Positions 17,391 through 25,413 of a stretch of DNA of 36,048 nt are shown here, in pieces. Within the stretch, counting starts at the first letter, position 1. Each line of letters opens with the position of its first letter. This DNA comes from Clostridiales bacterium (GTDB lineage: Bacteria; Bacillota; Clostridia; Christensenellales; CAG-138): contig CAKJYC010000080.1 of the NCBI GenBank assembly GCA_918244965.1, forward strand, positions 1-36,048, in the 5' to 3' direction. The translations under genes were made by a program, and so were the position numbers. A model generated the notes under the pieces. That model saw only the letters and a program-made list of their open reading frames with translations. It searched no databases and was not told the DNA's origin.

Positions 17391-17807
17391 ATGATGCTTG
17401 ACAAGACGCTTTCCGGGGAGCTGAACGAACTCGTCGACGCCGCGCGCGCCGCATCGGACCGGATTGGCCGGTCGGACGTATTTGTGCTGCCGTTTCCGGT
17501 CAAAAGCTGGCAGAATGATTTCTGCCGCATGTATCGCCGGGTCAAAAAGCCGGACATCGTGCCCGTCGGATCGTTTGACGAAGCGCTTGCGGCATGGTTC
17601 GGCTGCTCCGCGCCCGCGCTTTTGCAGGCGATCACGGACCGTCTCGGCGACCCGCAGGGTGTTTTCCGTGCGGAGGACGAAGCGGCGCTTTTGGACGCGC
17701 TTTCCGGCTCGTCGGGCCGCTCCGGCGCGTTCTACACGACCGAGGACGCCTTCTTCGCCGCCTTCACCACGCACGTCCTCGCCTTTTTGATGGGCAATTT
17801 CGATTGA
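17391..17807 (+). CDS. Hypothetical protein upstream of the metallopeptidase
   Basis: 138 residues; ATG at 17391 (or the adjacent ATG at 17394) after GAGGTGAAGA. It is soluble and mixed alpha/beta with several Trp and Phe residues (VLPFPVKSWQNDFCRMYRRVKKPD, AAWFGCSAPALLQAITDRLG). No signal peptide, membrane helix or known motif is seen. It ends 17 bases before the metallopeptidase gene and is likely co-transcribed with it. I do not recognise the family. Confidence 0.6.
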   Translation: MMLDKTLSGELNELVDAARAASDRIGRSDVFVLPFPVKSWQNDFCRMYRRVKKPDIVPVGSFDEALAAWFGCSAPALLQAITDRLGDPQGVFRAEDEAALLDALSGSSGRSGAFYTTEDAFFAAFTTHVLAFLMGNFD

Positions 17808-17824
17808 GCGAAGGGAGAAGCCGC

Positions 17825-18565
17825 ATGCAGATTACGGCATTTGACGAACAAAAACGGCCGAACGTGTTTGATTTGCGGACATTGGACGCATACAGCGGGA
17901 CGTTTTGTTCCGAGCATTACACATTTCATTATAAACCCGGTTCGTTCGCGACGCAGAATATCGGTTCCGTTGCCGAAGAACAGGAACGCTGCTTCCGCCA
18001 AATCACGGAGCTGCTCGGGATCCCGTTTCGGGATACAATACAATATTATCTGACGGATTCGCCGGAGGAAAACGGCAGGATCATGGAAGAGCTGTTCGGG
18101 GAATACGCGCCGGGCAACGGCTTTGCGATCGGACCGCACAGCGTCTTTGCGGTGTACAGCGCCGAGATCCGCTGCATCGGCGCGCACGAGGACACGCATC
18201 TGATCTCCTATGCGTACTGCGATCCGACCAGTGCGTTTCTCAGCGAAGGACTTGCCATGTTCATGGACGGAGAATGGTGGGGAAAGCCAAACACCGAGTG
18301 GGTCAAAGTGTTCTTGCGAGACGGCCGCTATCGCTCCGTGTTTGCGCTTGCGGACGACGAGACCTTTTGGAACGCGCCGTGCGAAGTTTCCTATCCGACC
18401 GCCGGCGCATTTACGGCGTTTCTGATCGAGTGCCTCGGCGCAGAAGCGTTTTTAGCACAGATATATCGCCCGGACGTACCGCTTGCGGAGAAAGCAGCGC
18501 TTGTATTCGGCGAAACGTCCGAGACGATCGAAAAAGCATTTACGGATTGGATCGAATCAAGGTGA
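17825..18565 (+). CDS. Putative zinc metallopeptidase, gluzincin type (peptidase MA-like)
   Basis: 246 residues from the ATG at 17825, after AAGGGAG. The motif HEDTH at residues 121-125 fits HExxH, with two zinc-binding His and the catalytic Glu. FLSEGLAMFMDG 15 residues further on gives the third ligand (Glu141) in the SEGLA setting of gluzincins. The N-terminal 110 residues resemble the beta-rich lead-in of peptidase MA-like proteins (EHYTFHYKPGS, then QYYLTDS). No signal peptide is seen, so it is probably cytoplasmic. The substrate is unknown. Its TGA is followed at once by a miniature inverted-repeat element. Confidence 0.7.
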   Translation: MQITAFDEQKRPNVFDLRTLDAYSGTFCSEHYTFHYKPGSFATQNIGSVAEEQERCFRQITELLGIPFRDTIQYYLTDSPEENGRIMEELFGEYAPGNGFAIGPHSVFAVYSAEIRCIGAHEDTHLISYAYCDPTSAFLSEGLAMFMDGEWWGKPNTEWVKVFLRDGRYRSVFALADDETFWNAPCEVSYPTAGAFTAFLIECLGAEAFLAQIYRPDVPLAEKAALVFGETSETIEKAFTDWIESR

Positions 18566-18686
18566 CCTCATCCGTCACCTTCGGTGACACCTTCCCCATA
18601 GAAGGGGAAGGCTTTTGGCGGCGCACATGCATAGGCTTCGCCCCCTTTAGGGTGGAGAAGCTGTCAGCGATAGCTGACTGATGAGG
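18566..18686. repeat. MITE-like element with 12-bp terminal inverted repeats
   Basis: CCTCATCCGTCA at 18566-18577 and TGACTGATGAGG at 18675-18686 are inverted with one mismatch. Inside are short stems (GGTGA/TCACC type; CCTTCCCC/GGGGAAGG). The pattern resembles the CCTCATCCGTCA-type intergenic repeats I recall from gut Clostridia. It has no coding capacity and starts at the base after the metallopeptidase stop. Confidence 0.7.
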
Positions 18687-18695
18687 GGGCATGCG

Positions 18696-18826
18696 TTTGC
18701 GCAGCAAACATATCGTGCGAGAAAGGGAATGCCGGCTCCGGCGTTCCCTTTCCGTATATCGTGCTTGCGAAAGCAAGCATATCGTGCGGCGCAAGCCGCA
18801 TATCGCTATCCATGCCGCTTCGCGGC
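18696..18826. repeat. CATATCG hairpin array A
   Basis: Short hairpins are separated by CATATCG (18709-18715, 18778-18784, 18799-18805). Stems: TTTGC/GCAAA; a strong terminator-like stem GAAAGGGAA/TTCCCTTTC (18721-18752, inner GCCGG/CCGGC) ending both convergent genes; GCTTGC-GAAA-GCAAGC; TGCGGC-GCAA-GCCGCA; and GCCGC-TTC-GCGGC. Two loops are GNRA tetraloops. Confidence 0.7.
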
Positions 18827-18829
18827 GCG

Positions 18830-19657
18830 TCACCGTCCGATCAGACGGTTGAGCTCCTGCGCTTCGGCGCAGGTGAGGGGCTTGTCGGAGATCATGCGGT
18901 ACAGATAGAGATAGATCGTGTCGAACGGCGGGTCGGCGCAGAGATCGGCGTGCCGGTCCATCCAGTGCGCGATCGTCATCGCGTCGCCGGGGTTTAAGAA
19001 CGTTTCCGGATGCACGCCGAGAAGCAGCTCCCTCAGCTTGCGAAGCTCATATTCCGTGCCCGATTCGGTCGAAAACCGGCCGGCGGGCTTTTCCATGGGC
19101 TTCGCGCGCTTTTTGTACGGGCGCACATCGCGCGGGTCCTCGCCGTATTCCAGAAGCAGTTCGCGGTACAGTTTATAGCACGCGAACGCGTCGCACAGCG
19201 CATCGTGATGGTCGGTCAGAGGAATGTCGAACGCAGCGCAGAGCGTGTCGAGCCGGTAGCTTCCGTAGGTCTCGCGGGCGAAGCGCCGTCTTGCCATCTG
19301 CACGGTGCAGCAGTACGTGATCTCCGGCACGGGGATACCGTATCGCGTGAGCGTGCCTGCGATCATGCCGAGGTCGAACGCGGCGTTGTGCGCGACGATC
19401 ACGGAACCGGTGAAGTACCCGGCGATTTTCGGCCAGAGCGTCGGAAAATTCGGCGCTCCGAGCACGTCTGCGGGCGTGATGCCGTGGATGGAGATGTTGA
19501 CCGGGTCGAACGGGACCTCCGGATCGACGAGGTACGATTCGGTTCTTACGATCTCGCCGTATTCCGCGACGACGATGCCGATCTGACAGATCGCGGCGTC
19601 CCGACCGTTTGGTGTTTCGACGTCGACGGCGACGATGCGGGTTTCTTTCGTTTCCAT
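18830..19657 (-). CDS. DnaQ-like 3'-5' exonuclease (DEDDh)
   Basis: 275 residues from the ATG at 19657. The exonuclease domain covers about 1-165. Motif I is VAVDVETPNGRD (Asp12, Glu14); motif II is IVAHNAAFDLGM (Asp95); motif III is DHHDALCDA (His151, Asp156). These are the four metal-binding acidic residues and the His of the DEDDh family, as in DNA polymerase III epsilon and related repair or RNase T-like enzymes. A C-terminal extension of about 105 residues has a KKRAKP basic patch and no assigned domain. No polymerase gene adjoins it. The promoter puts the transcription start on the A of ATG, and no ribosome site exists, so the mRNA is probably leaderless. Confidence 0.85.
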   Translation of the reverse strand: METKETRIVAVDVETPNGRDAAICQIGIVVAEYGEIVRTESYLVDPEVPFDPVNISIHGITPADVLGAPNFPTLWPKIAGYFTGSVIVAHNAAFDLGMIAGTLTRYGIPVPEITYCCTVQMARRRFARETYGSYRLDTLCAAFDIPLTDHHDALCDAFACYKLYRELLLEYGEDPRDVRPYKKRAKPMEKPAGRFSTESGTEYELRKLRELLLGVHPETFLNPGDAMTIAHWMDRHADLCADPPFDTIYLYLYRMISDKPLTCAEAQELNRLIGR

Positions 19658-19663
19658 GCGTAC

Positions 19664-19692
19664 AGTATAGCAGAGGACGTGGCGGAACGCAA
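19664..19692 (-). promoter_or_regulatory. Promoter giving a leaderless exonuclease mRNA
   Basis: On the minus strand TTGCGT (19692-19687), a 17-bp spacer ending in TGC, and TATACT (19669-19664). Six bases then separate it from the ATG, so +1 falls on the A of the start codon. Confidence 0.75.
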
Positions 19693-19728
19693 GAATTGTG
19701 AAAATATGGGAAAACCGGTGTTTTCCGC

Positions 19729-19759
19729 TTGCGGGAACGGCGGTTTTGTGGTATATAAT
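19729..19759 (+). promoter_or_regulatory. Promoter of the ABC exporter operon
   Basis: TTGCGG (19729-19734), a 17-bp spacer ending in TGG, and TATATA (19752-19757), overlapping TATAAT (19754-19759). A GAGGA ribosome site precedes the ATG at 19795. Confidence 0.65.
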
Positions 19760-19794
19760 ACAGTATTGAACGATTTGTCTGAAGAGGAATTCCA

Positions 19795-21600
19795 ATGGAA
19801 AAAAAGATGAAAAAAGGGCCCGGACTCAAGCATCTCAAGCCATGCGTGCGCGGTTATGTAACGCCGTCGGTCATGACGCCGGTGCTGATCGTGTTCGAGG
19901 TCGCGCTGGAGATTCTGATCCCGCTTCTGATGGCGGCGCTTGTCGACGGCGGTCTGTACCGTCTGGACGAGTTTCAGCTGCAGGGCGTGATCTCCCGCCT
20001 GCCGTACAGCAACAACCTGCAGTTCGTGCTGTGGGTCGGCGGACTGATGGTGCTCGCGTCACTGCTGTCGCTCCTTTGCGGCGCGCTTGCGGCGCGCACG
20101 TCTGCGGTGGCGTCGATGGGCTTTGCAAAGAACCTGCGCGAACGGATCTTCGACAAGATCCTGCAGTTTTCGTTTAGGAACACCGACCGGTTCCAGACCT
20201 CATCGCTGGTCATTCGCGCAACGACGGACGTCAACAATCTGCAGAACACCTACCAGATGTTCCTGCGCATGATGTTCCGTGCGCCGATCATGATGGTGCT
20301 CGCGGCGATCATGGCGTTCCGCATCAACGTCAGGCTGTCGTATATCTTCGTGATCGCGCTGCCGCTCGTGCTGACGCCGATGCTGCTCTTTATGTTCATC
20401 GGGCGCAAGCGGTTCAAGATGATGTTCAAAAAGATGGACACCATGAACAGCGCCGTACAGGAAAACCTGATCGGTATGCGCGTGGTGAAATCGTTCGTGC
20501 GCGGCTCGTATGAGAACGGCAAGTTCCGCGACAGCGCCGACGATCTGATGCGGACGCAGATCTATGCGCAGAAGCTCTTTTCGTTCGCGAACCCGATCCA
20601 GCTCGGCGTGATGTGGGGCGCGACGATTTTGCTGTGGCTGTTCGGCGGGCGGATGAGCGTTTCGCCGGACGGGAACCTGCCCATCGGCGAGCTGACCGCG
20701 CTGATCGGCTACTCCACGCAGGTGATCGCTTCGCTGCAGATGGTTTCGATGTTCCCGCTGATGCTTTCGAGAATGCGCGCGTCGCTGGACCGCATCAACG
20801 AGGTGTTTGAGGAACAGATCGACATCGAATCGCCCGAAAGCGATCTTGCGGTCGAGACCGGCGAGATCGAGTTTGACCACGTCGACTTCTCGTATTCCGG
20901 CAATCCGGACGTGCTGAACCTCAAGGACATCAACCTGCATATCCTGCCGGGGCAGACGGTCGGCGTCATCGGCGGCACGGGCGAAGGCAAATCGACGCTC
21001 GTGCAGATGATCCCGCGCCTATACGACGTCCTTGCGGGGTCCGTGCGCGTGTCGGGCCACGACGTGCGCGAATACAGCCTCAAAGCGCTTCGCGACGGGG
21101 TCTCGATGGTGCTGCAGAAGAACATGCTGTTTTCGGGCAGCATCCGGGAAAACATGCGCTGGGGCGATCCGGACGCGACGGACGAAGAGATTCGCGAGGC
21201 GTGTAAAATCGCGTGCGCCGACGGCTTCGTTTCGGCGTTCCCGGACGGGTACAACACCGACCTCGGACAGGGCGGCTGCAACGTGTCCGGCGGGCAGAAG
21301 CAGCGTCTCTGCATTGCCCGCGCACTTTTGAAAAAACCGAAGATTCTGATTTTAGACGACTCGACAAGCGCGGTCGACACCGCGACCGAGGCGAAGATCC
21401 GGGACGGTCTTTCTTCGCTGCACGACATGACCAAAATCGTCATTGCGCAGCGGATCACGTCTGTTATGGACGCGGATCAGATCATCGTTATGGAGCACGG
21501 CAGGATCTCCGACGTCGGCAGACATGCCGAGCTGCTCCTGCGCAGTGAGATCTACCGCGAGGTCTATGAATCGCAGGTCAGAGAGGAGGTGAACGCGTAA
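19795..21600 (+). CDS. ABC exporter subunit with degenerate ATPase site (heterodimer A)
   Basis: 601 residues: six membrane helices (about 25-320) then an ATPase domain. Walker A is GGTGEGKST near 392, the signature VSGGQKQR near 495, and Walker B ILILDDSTSAVD near 520. The residue after the Walker B Asp, normally the catalytic Glu, is Asp. This is the mark of the non-hydrolysing site in heterodimeric exporters such as BmrCD, LmrCD and TM287/288. Its partner gene starts in its stop codon (TAATG). Such pairs export drugs or lipophilic compounds; the substrate here is unknown. Confidence 0.9.
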   Translation: MEKKMKKGPGLKHLKPCVRGYVTPSVMTPVLIVFEVALEILIPLLMAALVDGGLYRLDEFQLQGVISRLPYSNNLQFVLWVGGLMVLASLLSLLCGALAARTSAVASMGFAKNLRERIFDKILQFSFRNTDRFQTSSLVIRATTDVNNLQNTYQMFLRMMFRAPIMMVLAAIMAFRINVRLSYIFVIALPLVLTPMLLFMFIGRKRFKMMFKKMDTMNSAVQENLIGMRVVKSFVRGSYENGKFRDSADDLMRTQIYAQKLFSFANPIQLGVMWGATILLWLFGGRMSVSPDGNLPIGELTALIGYSTQVIASLQMVSMFPLMLSRMRASLDRINEVFEEQIDIESPESDLAVETGEIEFDHVDFSYSGNPDVLNLKDINLHILPGQTVGVIGGTGEGKSTLVQMIPRLYDVLAGSVRVSGHDVREYSLKALRDGVSMVLQKNMLFSGSIRENMRWGDPDATDEEIREACKIACADGFVSAFPDGYNTDLGQGGCNVSGGQKQRLCIARALLKKPKILILDDSTSAVDTATEAKIRDGLSSLHDMTKIVIAQRITSVMDADQIIVMEHGRISDVGRHAELLLRSEIYREVYESQVREEVNA

Positions 21601-23522
21601 TGCCGCCGAGGGGAGGTTCCTTTAACAGCAAGATGGGCGGAAAGCGCGCCGAAAAGCCGCTGAAAACGCTCCTTCGCCTGTTCCGTTATTTCAAAAACTG
21701 CACCGGGATCCTGATCGTTTCGATCATCTCGATCCTTGCGTATTCCGCCGCGTCCAACTATGCGGTGCTGATGACGAAAAAACTGGTCGAGGTGCTTGAA
21801 GCCGGGATCGGCGCGGATATGGCAAAGTATGCCGCACTGCTCATCGGCATGGCGATCCTGTACGCGATCGCCGTCGTCACCAACTTCCTGCTGAACCGGC
21901 TGATGCTCTCCTGCTCCGCGCGCGTCATGTGCGCGCTGCGCAAGGAAATGTTTGAAAAGATGCAGTCGCTTCCGATCTCGTTCTTCGACGGACGCACGCA
22001 CGGTGAGCTGATGAGCTACTACACCAACGATACCGAGGCGGTCAACGAGCTGCTGCACCATTCGATCACACAGATGCTGATCTCGATCTCGTCGCTGGTC
22101 TTTGTGTTCGGACTGATGGCGTCCTTGTCCATCCCGGTCGTATTCATCATGATCTGCATGGGCGTAACCGTGTTTTATGTGATGCGCGGCGTCACGCGCA
22201 AGAGCCGCCGGAACTTCAAGAAGCAGCAGTTTGAGCTGGCCGCGGTCAACGGTTACATCGAGGAGATGATGGAGGGACAGAAGGTCGTCAAGGTCTTTAC
22301 GCATGAGGACAAGGCAAAGGCGGGCTTCAAGGTCCACAACGACGAGCTCTGCAAGGTTGCGACCGACGCGAACACCTACGCAAGCATCGTCGGTCCGCTG
22401 ATGAACAACATCTCCCACATCTTCTATGCGATCACCTGCACCGTCGGCGTGCTGCTGGCGGCGCCGGTGCCGGGCGAGGAGTTTCTGCTCGAAAACACAT
22501 GGTTCGCCTCGCACCAGGCGTTTCTGGTCGAGGGCAGCGCGCTGATCGCGTCGCTGCAGTTCGTGCGGCAGGTCAGTAACCGCATCAGCCAGATATCGCA
22601 GCAGTTCAACTCGATCCTTCTTGCACTTGCCGGCGCGGAGCGCATCTTTGCGCTCATCGACATGCCCGCCGAGGTCGACGAGGGCACGGTCACGCTGGTC
22701 CGCGTCGAGCATCAGAACGGCAAGCTCAGGGAGACCGACCGCCGCACCGGCTATTGGGCATGGAAGCGCGGCGACGAGCTGATCCCGATGCGCGGCGAGG
22801 TGGTGTTCACCGACGTCGACTTCTCCTACGACGGCAAGAAGCAGGTTTTGAGCGACGTGTCGCTGTACGCGCATCCGGGACAGAAGATCGCGTTTGTCGG
22901 CTCCACCGGCGCGGGCAAGACGACGATCACAAATCTGATCAACCGCTTCTACGACATTGCGGACGGCACGATCACCTATGACGGCATCCCGGTCCGCGAG
23001 ATCAAAAAGAGCGCGCTGCGAAGCTCGCTCGGCATGGTGCTGCAGGACACGCATCTCTTCTCCGGCACGGTCATGGACAACATCCGCTACGGGCGGCTCG
23101 ACGCGACAGACGAGGAGTGCATCAAAGCGGCGAAGATCGCCAACGCGGACTTCTTCATTTCGCATCTGCCCGAAGGCTATCAAACGCAGCTGGTCGCGGA
23201 CGGCGCGAACCTTTCGCAGGGACAGCGGCAGCTCATTGCGATCGCAAGAGCCGCGGTCTCCGACCCGCCGGTGCTGATCCTCGACGAAGCGACGAGCTCG
23301 ATCGACACGCGCACCGAGAAGCACATCGAAAAGGGCATGGACGCGCTGATGCACGGCCGCACGGTGTTCGTGATCGCGCACCGTCTCAGCACGGTCCGCA
23401 ATTCCGACTGCATCATGGTCCTCGAAAACGGCCGTATCATCGAGCGCGGCGACCACGACGCGCTGCTGAAGGAACGGGGCAAGTACTACGAGCTGTGCAC
23501 CGGCACAAGCGAATTAAGCTGA
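21600..23522 (+). CDS. ABC exporter subunit with catalytic ATPase site (heterodimer B)
   Basis: 640 residues; the ATG at 21600 shares its A with the upstream TAA and has GAGGAGGTGA before it. Six membrane helices are followed by a linker of about 40 residues rich in charge and Trp (TGYWAWKRGDEL), then the ATPase domain: Walker A GSTGAGKTT near 434, signature LSQGQRQ near 538, Walker B VLILDEATSSID near 558 with a proper catalytic Glu. The altered signature (LSQGQ) would face the partner's degenerate Walker B site, fitting the asymmetric arrangement. It forms the exporter with the preceding gene. Confidence 0.92.
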   Translation: MPPRGGSFNSKMGGKRAEKPLKTLLRLFRYFKNCTGILIVSIISILAYSAASNYAVLMTKKLVEVLEAGIGADMAKYAALLIGMAILYAIAVVTNFLLNRLMLSCSARVMCALRKEMFEKMQSLPISFFDGRTHGELMSYYTNDTEAVNELLHHSITQMLISISSLVFVFGLMASLSIPVVFIMICMGVTVFYVMRGVTRKSRRNFKKQQFELAAVNGYIEEMMEGQKVVKVFTHEDKAKAGFKVHNDELCKVATDANTYASIVGPLMNNISHIFYAITCTVGVLLAAPVPGEEFLLENTWFASHQAFLVEGSALIASLQFVRQVSNRISQISQQFNSILLALAGAERIFALIDMPAEVDEGTVTLVRVEHQNGKLRETDRRTGYWAWKRGDELIPMRGEVVFTDVDFSYDGKKQVLSDVSLYAHPGQKIAFVGSTGAGKTTITNLINRFYDIADGTITYDGIPVREIKKSALRSSLGMVLQDTHLFSGTVMDNIRYGRLDATDEECIKAAKIANADFFISHLPEGYQTQLVADGANLSQGQRQLIAIARAAVSDPPVLILDEATSSIDTRTEKHIEKGMDALMHGRTVFVIAHRLSTVRNSDCIMVLENGRIIERGDHDALLKERGKYYELCTGTSELS

Positions 23523-23541
23523 GAGGGCGGTCACGCCCTTA

Positions 23542-23707
23542 GCGATATAAATCCCTGCGGGATCAGCGATATGCTCCTTCGGAGCACGATATATCTTCGA
23601 CACGATATACCCTGCGGGGTACAGGGATTTATATCATATAGTGCGGCTTATGCCGTATATCGTGCTTGCGACTGCAAGCATATCATACTGCGGAGCAGTA
23701 TATCGTC
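23542..23707. repeat. CATATCG-type hairpin array B
   Basis: Fills most of the 287-bp gap after the exporter genes. The outer arms GATATAAATCCCTG and CAGGGATTTATATC are a 14-bp inverted repeat. Units inside and beyond: ATCCC/GGGAT, GCTCC-TTC-GGAGC, TACCC/GGGTA, CGGC-TTAT-GCCG, GCTTGC-GACT-GCAAGC and ACTGC-GGA-GCAGT, each bordered by GATAT/ATATC forms. Confidence 0.7.
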
Positions 23708-23709
23708 TT

Positions 23710-23740
23710 AAAACAGGACAGGATGCACTGTCCTGTTTTT
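23710..23740 (+). terminator. Terminator after the ABC exporter operon
   Basis: AAAACAGGACA (23710-23720) pairs with TGTCCTGTTTT (23729-23739), followed by one more T. It lies beyond hairpin array B. Confidence 0.85.
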
Positions 23741-23809
23741 CATTGTTTACACCCATGACGCAAAAATAACACAACCGCGTGGTATCCTGTAGAAAAAGGG
23801 GGGATTCCG

Positions 23810-25195
23810 ATGAAAAAGGCTTTGATTTGTTTGCTGTGCGCCGTACTGCTGTGCGGTCTGTTTGCGTGCGGAACGGATCAGGAGCCGACCGCGCCGGAGG
23901 AGAAGAACGAACCGATCGCCGAGCAGCCGACCGCCGAACCCGCCGCGACGGACGCGCCCGCGTTTTCGGAAAGCGAAGCGCGGCCGCTGTCGTTTGAGAC
24001 GGACAAAAACACCGGCTGGGTATACAACGGAGGATGGCAGGGCAAAAGGTGGACCCATTATCACCTGCTGGTCTATGCGGACGGAACCGCGTACCTGTTC
24101 ACGCCGAACGAGGTGTTCGCGCTGACGGAGAACGGCGAGACGTTCTCTTTAGAAACAAGGTTGTTCCGGACGCCGGACGATACGGAGCCCGCGCTGACGC
24201 TTCCCGCAGGGGAGGTGCAGCTTTCTACCGACGGCGCAGCGGTGAAAATCGAGATTGTGTCGGACCCGCTCGGCGTTCTGGCGTACGACGAAGTGGACGG
24301 CAAGGTCCTGGAAAAACAGGATCGTGAGCCCGGCGAAACGCGGTCGGAGGTCAATTGGTTTTATGTGCCGATGGAACCCGGTACCGAGTGGGTTGACAGT
24401 TTTGATCTGGGTGAACGTCATTACGCGTGGCTGAACATGGCAATCGGTGAAAACTGTGAAATGACCGGCACGCTGCGCTTTCCGGACGGAACGGAACGGC
24501 CGTGCACGCTGGTCGGCAACGACAACGGCTATGCGCTGATCGACGCAAGCGGAGAGACGCCGGAACTGCTGCTTTACGGCATAAAAGCGTTCGACGAGGA
24601 GGAGTACCGCGCAGCGCGATACGAGCTGGTTGAGCTTCCTCTCGACACGGTCTGCGATCCGTTCGGGCTGTGCACTGTCGACCCGTTCAGCATCGGGCGG
24701 CATGACTGGCAGTATCAAGAAGACGATTGGCTGACATACATGCCCGGCGTCAATCTCGATACGGTCATTCTTTCGATGATCCGCGACGGCTGGACGGACA
24801 GGACGCCGGAGATCGAAACGCTCCATCCGCTGTTTTCGGGCTTCTTTGCATGGCTTACCAAGGACGGACAGACGCTTGTGATCCACTATGAGCTGGATTT
24901 CGGCACGCCGTATGGAGTCAGCGAAGCCTACGCGGACGCGTTCGTGCTGTACGGCGCGGACGGCGCGGTGCTGAAATGGAGCGGCGCAAAGCCGATCGAT
25001 CATGCGATCGCCGACGGTTACCGCCTGGAGAAGGATGCGTACTTCTACCAACTGACGGGAGGAACCGGCGCGATGATCACCGGTGAGGACGAGGACGCAT
25101 ACTTCCTCGACGACGGACGGATCGCGATCGAAACCGTGCCGCACGAGTCCGGCGACGGCGACGTTGATTTTGAGATCGTCCGCGTGATCCCGTAA
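23810..25195 (+). CDS. Lipoprotein of unknown function
   Basis: 461 residues; ATG at 23810 after GGGGGG. A lipoprotein signal peptide ends in GLFAC, so Cys20 would be lipidated and the protein anchored outside the membrane. A Glu/Ala/Pro-rich spacer (residues about 22-65) is followed by a Trp- and acid-rich globular part of about 390 residues (GWVYNGGWQGKRWTHYHLLV, then VNWFYVPMEPGTEWV). I do not recognise a family. It has no evident operon partner; the exporter operon upstream is separated by a terminator and repeats. Confidence 0.7.
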   Translation: MKKALICLLCAVLLCGLFACGTDQEPTAPEEKNEPIAEQPTAEPAATDAPAFSESEARPLSFETDKNTGWVYNGGWQGKRWTHYHLLVYADGTAYLFTPNEVFALTENGETFSLETRLFRTPDDTEPALTLPAGEVQLSTDGAAVKIEIVSDPLGVLAYDEVDGKVLEKQDREPGETRSEVNWFYVPMEPGTEWVDSFDLGERHYAWLNMAIGENCEMTGTLRFPDGTERPCTLVGNDNGYALIDASGETPELLLYGIKAFDEEEYRAARYELVELPLDTVCDPFGLCTVDPFSIGRHDWQYQEDDWLTYMPGVNLDTVILSMIRDGWTDRTPEIETLHPLFSGFFAWLTKDGQTLVIHYELDFGTPYGVSEAYADAFVLYGADGAVLKWSGAKPIDHAIADGYRLEKDAYFYQLTGGTGAMITGEDEDAYFLDDGRIAIETVPHESGDGDVDFEIVRVIP

Positions 25196-25209
25196 CGCGC
25201 AAGCCGGAT

Positions 25210-25315
25210 CGCAGGAGCGGATCGCATCGGCGCGGTGCGTTGTATTGCTTCTTGATGGGAGGCCGGGGTCGGCCTCCCCTACAATGTCCGTTATGTCGCA
25301 GGAGCGGATCGCATC
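25210..25315. repeat. Direct 19-bp repeat flanking a GGGAGGCC hairpin
   Basis: CGCAGGAGCGGATCGCATC occurs at 25210-25228 and again at 25297-25315. Between them GGGAGGCC (25257-25264) pairs with GGCCTCCC (25271-25278). The same GGGAGGCC hairpin serves as a terminator at 10858-10879. There is no coding capacity. Confidence 0.65.
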
Positions 25316-25345
25316 CGCCCGCCGCAAAGCGGAACTGCATGAGAA

Positions 25346-25373
25346 AAGCGCCTCGCGTGGAGGCGCTTGTTTT
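25346..25373. terminator. Bidirectional terminator, lipoprotein / CobW junction
   Basis: AAGCGCCTC (25346-25354) pairs with GAGGCGCTT (25360-25368), with GTTTT on the right and AAAA on the left, so it can end both convergent transcripts. Confidence 0.8.
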
Positions 25374-25413
25374 CGCTATCTCTCAGTGTTGCACTTAGTT
25401 TGACAATTCATCC

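Noticed and set aside
18696..18826. CRISPR-like array
   Set aside because: The repeated element is only 7 bases and the intervening sequences are short perfect hairpins, not 26-40-bp unique spacers. No cas gene is nearby.
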